From: Hyphomicrobiales bacterium
Lineage (GTDB): Bacteria; Pseudomonadota; Alphaproteobacteria; Rhizobiales; Rhizobiaceae
DNA: 61,271 nucleotides
Direction: 5' to 3'
Assembly (NCBI GenBank): GCA_017305835.1
Contig: JAFKJY010000060.1
Span: 1 to 61,271 of the forward strand
Each line of letters begins with the position of its first letter. Positions within the stretch are counted from its first letter, which is position 1. The notes beneath the pieces are model-generated. The model saw only the letters and a program-made list of their open reading frames with translations, was not told where the DNA came from and made no database searches. Made by a program: the position numbers and the translations under genes. This document shows, in pieces, positions 56,093-61,271 of this stretch.

Positions 56093-56500
56093 TCATCGCC
56101 GCTCGGGCAGTCCGTCGAAAGCCTTTACGCCCTCGGGAATCATGTGAAACGGCGCCATCTCGGCGCACAAGATCGCCATCGCCGGCTTGCCGTAGGCGGA
56201 CGGCTCGTCGAGCGTGCCGGCCTTCAGGACGATCTGCCTCAGCCCCGGACGATGCGTCGTCAGGTGAGTGCCGCAGGACGGGCAGAACTCGCGCGTCACC
56301 GCACTGTCGAGACCGGGACGGCGGTAAGTGGCCGGCGTCCCCGCGACGTAGCGGAACGTCTCGGGCTCGACCAGCATGAAGTGGTTCGGCCCGCCGCCGG
56401 AGAAATACTGGCAGGGGCGACAATGGCACTGGCCCGAGATCACGGGCTTGCCCGTCACCTCGTAGCGGACCCCGCCGCAGTAGCAGCCCCCGGTCAGCAC
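56093..56500 (-). CDS. GFA family protein (CENP-V/glutathione-dependent formaldehyde-activating fold)
   Basis: The 135-residue zinc protein has [21 protein letters not shown] and [10 protein letters not shown], the three Cys pairs of the GFA fold that bind two zinc ions. GTG 56500 follows GGGAG and starts at the fold boundary. Catalytic role is unproven in most members. It sits between the aldolase (13 bp) and the GalB-like gene (34 bp). Confidence 0.87.
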   Translation of the reverse strand: MLTGGCYCGGVRYEVTGKPVISGQCHCRPCQYFSGGGPNHFMLVEPETFRYVAGTPATYRRPGLDSAVTREFCPSCGTHLTTHRPGLRQIVLKAGTLDEPSAYGKPAMAILCAEMAPFHMIPEGVKAFDGLPERR

Positions 56501-56534
56501 CGGCCGGCTCCCGCGGCTCCGCGGGCCGCGCGGC

Positions 56535-57269
56535 TCACTTGCGTCCCTCGCTCGGCACGAGCGTCTCGACCACGTGCGGGAAGACCGCCTCGTAGGCCTC
56601 ACCGTAGGCGATCTTCTTGTCGGAGTTGCGGGCCGCCTGCACGCCGCGCTGCTGGGCGACGCGGGTGTAGTATTCCCACAGATGCTCCTGGCCGGCCATG
56701 CACTCGATCGCGGCGCGCTTCTTGTCCCACACCGGCGTGATGTCGAGCAGGGTGTTGGGCATCCAGCGGCACTGTTCCGGCTGGTGCGGCTCGAACAGGA
56801 AGACGGGCGGCGCGCCGAGCACGGTCTCGCCGGGATTGTGGCCGTGCGCCTGGGCGACGATGCGGGCCTCCTGCGCGAACTGGCTGACCAGCGGGTGGTC
56901 GCGGTTGTAGGGGTCCTCGCGGGAATGGGTGAGCACGAAGGCGGGGCGGACCTTGCGGTAGAGCCCGGCGAGCCGGAACAGCGAGGCCTGGCCGAGCTCG
57001 ATCGGATAGTCGCCGAGGTCCCAGAACTCGATGTCGGCGACGCCGAGCGCCTTGGCGGCCGCCTCGGCCTCCTTCTGCCGCTCGGCCTTCACCTTCTCCA
57101 GCGTCATGCCCTGCTGGCGCCACAGCTTGGCGCTCTCGCCGCGCTCGCCATAGCTCAGGCACACCACCGTGACGGCCACGCCGTCGGCCGCATGCAGCGC
57201 GATCGCGCCGCCGGCGCGCCAGACGAAATCCGCCGAATGGGCGCTGACCACCAGTGCCGTCTTCGCCAT
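56535..57269 (-). CDS. galB: 4-oxalomesaconate hydratase, GalB-like (PIG-L/LmbE family)
   Basis: The 244-residue zinc-dependent protein has VVSAHSADFVWRAGGAIALH, the family 'AHPDD' site in variant form, then HSREDPYNRDHPLVSQFAQEA. The Pseudomonas putida GalB, which hydrates 4-oxalomesaconate to CHA, is a member of this unusual family, and here aldolase and tautomerase genes lie beside it. A deacetylase role is the alternative. Confidence 0.82.
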   Translation of the reverse strand: MAKTALVVSAHSADFVWRAGGAIALHAADGVAVTVVCLSYGERGESAKLWRQQGMTLEKVKAERQKEAEAAAKALGVADIEFWDLGDYPIELGQASLFRLAGLYRKVRPAFVLTHSREDPYNRDHPLVSQFAQEARIVAQAHGHNPGETVLGAPPVFLFEPHQPEQCRWMPNTLLDITPVWDKKRAAIECMAGQEHLWEYYTRVAQQRGVQAARNSDKKIAYGEAYEAVFPHVVETLVPSEGRK

Positions 57270-57295
57270 GCCCTTCCTCCCTGCCGTTCATGTGG

Positions 57296-57339
57296 GCATG
57301 ATGATTATCCGAAAAGTCTGCAACTTTTCGGCATCATGC
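57296..57339. repeat. Short palindromic repeat, family B, inside the aromatic cluster
   Basis: The outer arms GCATGATG / CATCATGC and inner arms CCGAAAAG / CTTTTCGG form a two-step hairpin. It lies between the galB-like start and the dioxygenase stop, thus within the presumed operon, and may lower downstream expression or stabilise the mRNA. Confidence 0.78.
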
Positions 57340-57340
57340 T

Positions 57341-58303
57341 CTATTCCGCTGCCTTGACCACCGGCGGCGTGCCGTGCGTGTGGAAACTCTCGATCGTCTT
57401 CAGCCCCCAGGCCTGGCCCTTGCGGCGCTCGGCCTCGGTCCAGACGACCGGCTGCCAGTCGGGGTCGAGGATCAGGCGCGCGCCGGCGTTGGCCACCTCG
57501 ACGCGGTTGCCCGCCGGCTCGTAGACGTAGAGGAAGAACGTGCCCTGGATCGCATGCTTGTGCGGGCCGGTCTCGATGAAGACGCCGTTCTCGAGGAAGA
57601 TGTCGGCTGCGCGCAATATGTCGTCGCGGTGGTCGGCGGCGTAGGTGATGTGGTGGAAGCGGCCGGCAGCGCCCGAATGGTCCTCGGTGCAGGCCATGTC
57701 GTAGCCCTTGTTGTTGACCGTGAACCAGCAGCCGCCGATGCGGCCGTTGTCGAGCTTGATCATCTCGGTGACGCGGCTGCCCATGGCCTCGACCATGAAG
57801 TCGCGCATCTTCGAGACGTCGGTGGCGAGCAGGTTGAAATGGTCGATGCGGCGGGGCGCCACGCCGCGGGCGTGGTAGCGCTGGGCGACGTTCTTCAGCG
57901 CCGGCTTCTCGCCGTCCGGCGCCTCGTACTTGTTGGTCTGCCAGTAGAGCTCGAAGACGTGGCCGTCCGGGCTGCGGAAGCGGTAGGAGGGGCCGTGGCC
58001 GAGGTCGCCGTCGGTCCAGCCGATGCCGAGCCCCATCTTCTCGATCGCCGCCACGCGGCGCATCAGCGCCTCCTCCGACGAGGTGCGGTAGCCGCAATGG
58101 GCCATGCCGGTGGTGTCGGAGCGGGTGAGCTTGAGCGTGTGGAACTCGTAGTCGTCCCAGGCGCGCAGGTAGACGCTGTCGGCGTCGCGGCCGCTGGGCG
58201 TCAGGCCGTATACATTGACGAAGAAGTCGAGGCTTTCCTCGAACTTGTTGGTCAGGAGCTCGATATGGCCGAGATGCGCCACGTCGAAACAGGGCTCGCT
58301 CAT
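57341..58303 (-). CDS. Type I extradiol ring-cleavage dioxygenase (VOC superfamily)
   Basis: The 320-residue protein has two VOC domains. The metal ligands of the catalytic C-terminal domain should be His in RIDHFNLLATDV, His in RFHHITYAADHRDDIL, and Glu in YVYEPAGNRVEV. It resembles catechol 2,3-dioxygenases that open catecholic rings beside a hydroxyl. ATG 58303 follows AGGAGGAAG. Its type differs from the GalA/LigAB dioxygenases normally found with galBCD. Confidence 0.88.
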   Translation of the reverse strand: MSEPCFDVAHLGHIELLTNKFEESLDFFVNVYGLTPSGRDADSVYLRAWDDYEFHTLKLTRSDTTGMAHCGYRTSSEEALMRRVAAIEKMGLGIGWTDGDLGHGPSYRFRSPDGHVFELYWQTNKYEAPDGEKPALKNVAQRYHARGVAPRRIDHFNLLATDVSKMRDFMVEAMGSRVTEMIKLDNGRIGGCWFTVNNKGYDMACTEDHSGAAGRFHHITYAADHRDDILRAADIFLENGVFIETGPHKHAIQGTFFLYVYEPAGNRVEVANAGARLILDPDWQPVVWTEAERRKGQAWGLKTIESFHTHGTPPVVKAAE

Positions 58304-58391
58304 CCGCACTTCCTCCTCATCCCTGCCGGACGGCTTCGCGGGCAACGCTCGCCGCCCGCCGCACGGGTATAGCCCCGCTTGGTCTTCCAGC

Positions 58392-59267
58392 CTAGAGATT
58401 CAACAGCGTCCTCGCATTCTCCTTGAGGATGAGCGGCCGCACCTCGTCGCGGATGTCGATCCTGCCGAAATCGGCGAGCCAGCGGTCGGGCGTGATCGCC
58501 GGCCAGTCGGAGCCGAACAGCATCTTCTTCTTCAGGATCGTGTTGGCGTACTGGATCAGGATCGGCGGGAAGTAGCGCGGCGACCAGCCTGACATGTCGA
58601 TGTATACATTCGGCTTGTGGGTCGCGACCGACAGCGCCTCCTCCTGCCAGGGGAAGGAGGGATGGGCGAGGATGATGCGCAGGTTGGGGAAATCGACCGC
58701 CACGTCGTCGAGATGGAGCGGGTTCGAGTATTTGAGCCGCATGCCCATGCCGCCATGCATGCCGGCGCCGACGCCGGTCTGGCCGGTATGGAACAGCGCG
58801 ATCGCGCCTTCCTCCTCGATCGCCTCGTAGAGCACGTAGGCCGAGCGGTCGTTGGGGTAGAAGCCCTGCATGGTCGGGTGGAACTTGAAGCCGCGCACGC
58901 CGAACTCGCGCACCAGCCGCCGCGCCTCGCGGGCGCCGGCCTTGCCCTTGGCCGGGTCGATCGAGGCGAAGGGGACCATGATGTCGCCGTTCCCGGCGGC
59001 GATGCGTGCCACCTCCTCGTTGGAATAGCGGCGGAAGCCGGTCTCGCGCTCGGCGTCGACCGGAAAGATGACGCAGCCGATGTTGCGCTCGCGGTAGTAG
59101 GCGGCCGTCTGCTCGACGGTCGGCAGCATGCCCTGCGCGCCGGCGGGGTTGCGGAAGTACTTCGCCATCGCCGCCTGGAACTCGTCATAGCCGTCGTCGC
59201 GCGGGCCGCAGCAGGGCTCCTCGGCATGGGTGTGGAAGTCGAAGGCGGCGAGCTTGTCGAAATCCAT
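58392..59267 (-). CDS. Amidohydrolase family 2 (COG2159) protein
   Basis: The 291-residue TIM-barrel metal enzyme has [10 protein letters not shown] with the first His pair, [40 protein letters not shown], and the final Asp in LFGSDWP. COG2159 includes gamma-resorcylate and 2,3-dihydroxybenzoate-type decarboxylases and the LigJ hydratase. It leads the cluster (ATG after GGGAGG). Decarboxylation of an aromatic acid before ring cleavage is the most economical role; hydratase or lactonase is also possible. Confidence 0.85.
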   Translation of the reverse strand: MDFDKLAAFDFHTHAEEPCCGPRDDGYDEFQAAMAKYFRNPAGAQGMLPTVEQTAAYYRERNIGCVIFPVDAERETGFRRYSNEEVARIAAGNGDIMVPFASIDPAKGKAGAREARRLVREFGVRGFKFHPTMQGFYPNDRSAYVLYEAIEEEGAIALFHTGQTGVGAGMHGGMGMRLKYSNPLHLDDVAVDFPNLRIILAHPSFPWQEEALSVATHKPNVYIDMSGWSPRYFPPILIQYANTILKKKMLFGSDWPAITPDRWLADFGRIDIRDEVRPLILKENARTLLNL

Positions 59268-59314
59268 TGATCGGCCTCCCCTGTCGGCCGGCTCGTCCGT
59301 CGGCAAACTGTTCT

Positions 59315-59326
59315 ACGATATATCAT
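59315..59326. promoter_or_regulatory. A+T-rich semi-palindrome upstream of the aromatic cluster
   Basis: ACGATATATCAT contains the perfect GATATATC and lies 48 bp upstream of the amidohydrolase start, in a GC-rich context. It could be a GntR-type operator or a -10 region. No regulator gene is adjacent. Confidence 0.3.
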
Positions 59327-59454
59327 TCGTGACTAGCGCAGCGCCGAAGCCCGCGTCAATTCCCGCGCGATGGCGCGAAATCAGCGATACAAGCCGGGCG
59401 ACTCATGATCTAAAAAGCGGCTCGCAAGGAATGCCGCCCAAAGGAACGGAGCCG

Positions 59455-60000
59455 ATGAGACCATCGCTCGAAGACACGCTGGCCGCCGCGATCCGCACGA
59501 TCCCGGACTATCCGAAGCCCGGCATCCTGTTCCGCGACATCACCACCCTGCTCGGCGACGCGCGCGCCTTCCGCCGCGCGGTTGACGAGCTCGTGCATCC
59601 GTGGGCGGGCTCCAAGATCGACAAGATCGCGGGCATCGAGGCGCGCGGCTTCATCCTCGGCGGCGCGATCGCCCACCAGCTCTCGGCCGGCTTCATCCCG
59701 ATCCGCAAGAAGGGCAAGCTGCCGCACGACACGGTGCGGGTGGCCTACAGCCTGGAATACGGGCTGGACGAGATGGAGATGCACCGCGACGCGGTGAAGC
59801 CGGGCGAGAAGGTGATCCTCGTCGACGACCTGATCGCCACCGGCGGCACGGCCGAGGCCGCCTCCAAGCTGCTCAAGCAGATGGGCGCCGACATCGTGGC
59901 GGCCTGCTTCGTCATCGACCTGCCGGATCTCGGCGGCCGCGCCCGCCTCGAAGCGCTCGGCGTCGACGTGCGCACCCTGGTCTCCTACGAAGGCCACTGA
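59455..60000 (+). CDS. apt: Adenine phosphoribosyltransferase
   Basis: The 181-residue salvage enzyme makes AMP from adenine and PRPP. Motifs: [17 protein letters not shown] at the N-terminus, [28 protein letters not shown], and the PRPP loop [20 protein letters not shown] 59455 follows GGAACGGAG; the earlier ATG at 59431 has its ribosome site too close. It is divergent from the aromatic cluster. Confidence 0.96.
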   Translation: MRPSLEDTLAAAIRTIPDYPKPGILFRDITTLLGDARAFRRAVDELVHPWAGSKIDKIAGIEARGFILGGAIAHQLSAGFIPIRKKGKLPHDTVRVAYSLEYGLDEMEMHRDAVKPGEKVILVDDLIATGGTAEAASKLLKQMGADIVAACFVIDLPDLGGRARLEALGVDVRTLVSYEGH

Positions 60001-60027
60001 CGGGCGGCGACGAAGGCTTCCGCGCGG

Positions 60028-60660
60028 CTAGGCTGCGGTCGCGGCGCGGAAGAGCGCCAGCGCCGCGACGGCGATCAGCAGCCCGCCGGCGCAGCGGCCG
60101 AGCCAGACGGTCGTGGCCGGGCTGCCGGTGAGGGCGTCGCGCCCGGCCGTGGCGGCCATGCCCAGGCCGCCGTAGACGAGCATCTGCACCGCGACCGTGA
60201 CGAGGCCCATCAGCGATGCCTGCAGCCAGACCGGGCCGCTGCCCGGCCTGATGAACTGCGGGAACACGGCGAGCACGAACAGCCACGCCTTCGGATTGAG
60301 GAGGCAGGTGAGCAGGCCTTGGCGGAAGATCGCAGCATCGGATCGGCGCGGCGCGGTGCCGATCGCGCCGACGGTGATCGAGCTGCGCACCAGCGTCCAG
60401 CCGATCCAGGCCATGTACAGTGAGCCCGCGACCATCATCGCCGTCGAGACAGCGGGGACGAGGCGGGACAGGCCGGTGACGAAGGCGGTCCCGAACAGCG
60501 TGTGGCAGGCGCCGCCGAGCATGATGCCGGCCGTCGCCGCGAGCCCCGCGCGCCTGCCGCCGGAGAGCGCGTTGGCGAGCACGAACAGCATGTCCATGCC
60601 CGGCACCACGACGATGCCGAGGACGAGGACGAAGTAGAGCCAGAGAGCCGTGGGATCCAT
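60028..60660 (-). CDS. LysE/RhtB family exporter
   Basis: The 210-residue membrane protein has about six helices and the family signature VVPGMDMLFVLANALSGGRRAGLAATAGIMLG at the N-terminus and LLNPKAWLFVLAVFPQF in the middle. Members export amino acids or homoserine lactones. It is convergent with apt (27 bp). Confidence 0.92.
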   Translation of the reverse strand: MDPTALWLYFVLVLGIVVVPGMDMLFVLANALSGGRRAGLAATAGIMLGGACHTLFGTAFVTGLSRLVPAVSTAMMVAGSLYMAWIGWTLVRSSITVGAIGTAPRRSDAAIFRQGLLTCLLNPKAWLFVLAVFPQFIRPGSGPVWLQASLMGLVTVAVQMLVYGGLGMAATAGRDALTGSPATTVWLGRCAGGLLIAVAALALFRAATAA

Positions 60661-60767
60661 GAGGTCGCGCTGCGTTGTCGGGCCGTGGCAATAGCGCAGG
60701 CCTGCTGACATCGTGATGGCAGTTGGAGAGCGGGCCGGCGGCTGGCCCAAAGGCTCGTCGGCCGTGC

Positions 60768-61271
60768 TCAGCCCGTCGCGGCCCACGCGAACACGCCGCC
60801 TTGCCGCATCTCGCCCGAGCCGAAATCCGCGAGCTCGTATGTCGCGAGCCGTCGCAGCCGGTCGCGCGGCAGGTGGGCGCGGCCGATGTCGCCGACGAGG
60901 ACCGTCCGGCCGGCCGCGGCGCACAGGTCGAGGAAGCGCGCAGCGCGACGCGCCAGCCGTGCGTCGTAGAACAGGTCGCCGGCGAGCAGCAGGTCGGCCT
61001 CGGGCACGCCGCCCGCCAGCGCGTCGGCGGTCACGCATTCGACCGTTACGCCGTTCGCCTGCGCGTTGAGGTGCGTCGCTTCGGCCGAAAGCGGGTCGAG
61101 GTCTATTGCCGTCGCCCGCGCGCCGCAGCGCGCCGCGGCGATCGCGACGATGCCGCAGCCGGCGCCGAGGTCGCGCGCCTGCCGGCCGCCGGCGAGGCGG
61201 GGATTGTCGAGCAGATGGCGCGCCAGCAGGCAGCCGCCCGGCCAGGCATAGGCCCAGTAGGGCGTGCGGCC
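60768..61271 (-). CDS. Class I SAM-dependent methyltransferase (NNT1/ETFB-lysine type), 5' end outside window
   Basis: The visible 167 residues are the C-terminal part of the protein. The frame begins GRTPYWAYAWPGGCLLARHLL, then RDLGAGCGIVAIAAARCGA (SAM motif I, GxGxG-like), AIDLDPLSAEA (motif II), and DLLLAGDLFYD, ending GGVFAWAATG. The PYWAYAWPGG start with LFYD fits the nicotinamide-methyltransferase-like family that includes electron-transfer-flavoprotein lysine methyltransferases. The N-terminal residues lie beyond 61271. Confidence 0.85.
   Translation of the reverse strand, partial: GRTPYWAYAWPGGCLLARHLLDNPRLAGGRQARDLGAGCGIVAIAAARCGARATAIDLDPLSAEATHLNAQANGVTVECVTADALAGGVPEADLLLAGDLFYDARLARRAARFLDLCAAAGRTVLVGDIGRAHLPRDRLRRLATYELADFGSGEMRQGGVFAWAATG

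Overview
The window is a chromosomal segment of a high-GC alphaproteobacterium of the order Hyphomicrobiales (Rhizobiales), most like Mesorhizobium, Aminobacter and other Phyllobacteriaceae. The grounds are the petABC cytochrome bc1 operon with a separate cytochrome c1, the pcaIJF set with an IclR regulator, TakP-like TRAP transporters, DUF6665 and DUF1285 proteins, frequent TTG and GTG starts, and several families of intergenic palindromic repeats typical of these genomes. No rRNA, tRNA, phage, transposase or CRISPR array is seen. Both window edges cut genes: a guanine-deaminase-like C-terminus on the left and a methyltransferase on the right.

Layout. 0-5.4 kb: end of a deaminase, a glycerate 2-kinase, a radical-SAM/UdgX DNA-repair pair on the minus strand (the radical-SAM gene carries an in-frame amber codon) and a WD40 protein. 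5.6-8.8 kb: COG0523 metal GTPase, HigBA toxin-antitoxin, a creatininase-family hydrolase and a divergent MarR regulator. 8.9-13.2 kb: EamA transporter, LacI regulator plus 2-hydroxyacid dehydrogenase, a small protease-inhibitor-like protein and a class I glutamine-amidotransferase-type hydrolase. 13.4-19.0 kb: two tandem 368-residue TRAP binding proteins facing a VOC protein and the TRAP permeases DctQM. 19.2-25.6 kb: BI-1 protein, YbbAP-type ABC transporter divergent from a TesA-type esterase, ThpR, pterin dehydratase and DUF1232. 25.6-29.4 kb: pcaR divergent from pcaIJF (the end of the beta-ketoadipate pathway). 29.4-36.5 kb: a MoxR-DUF58-DUF4159-membrane protein operon. 36.6-44.0 kb: DUF1285, Nudix, CCA-adding-type enzyme, DUF1059, LysR, a BrnT-type toxin-antitoxin pair, hemF, trmL and nat. 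44.5-49.4 kb: two related ABC exporters flanking a RelE/Phd-XRE pair. 50.0-53.2 kb: a 44-residue membrane peptide and petABC. 53.5-59.3 kb: a seven-gene minus-strand cluster for ring cleavage of an aromatic acid. 59.4-61.3 kb: apt, a LysE-type exporter and a methyltransferase.

How the genes work together. Two separate aromatic-acid modules stand out. pcaIJF finishes ortho cleavage to succinyl-CoA and acetyl-CoA. The 53.5-59.3 kb cluster pairs gallate-type lower-pathway enzymes (GalB-like hydratase, CHA-type aldolase, GalD-like tautomerase) with a type I (VOC) extradiol dioxygenase and a COG2159 amidohydrolase. This combination differs from known gallate and protocatechuate 4,5-cleavage clusters, and it is the best candidate here for an undescribed pathway. 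Three type II toxin-antitoxin modules lie within 40 kb. Each has an HTH antitoxin, and each has a symmetrical site just upstream of the toxin start.
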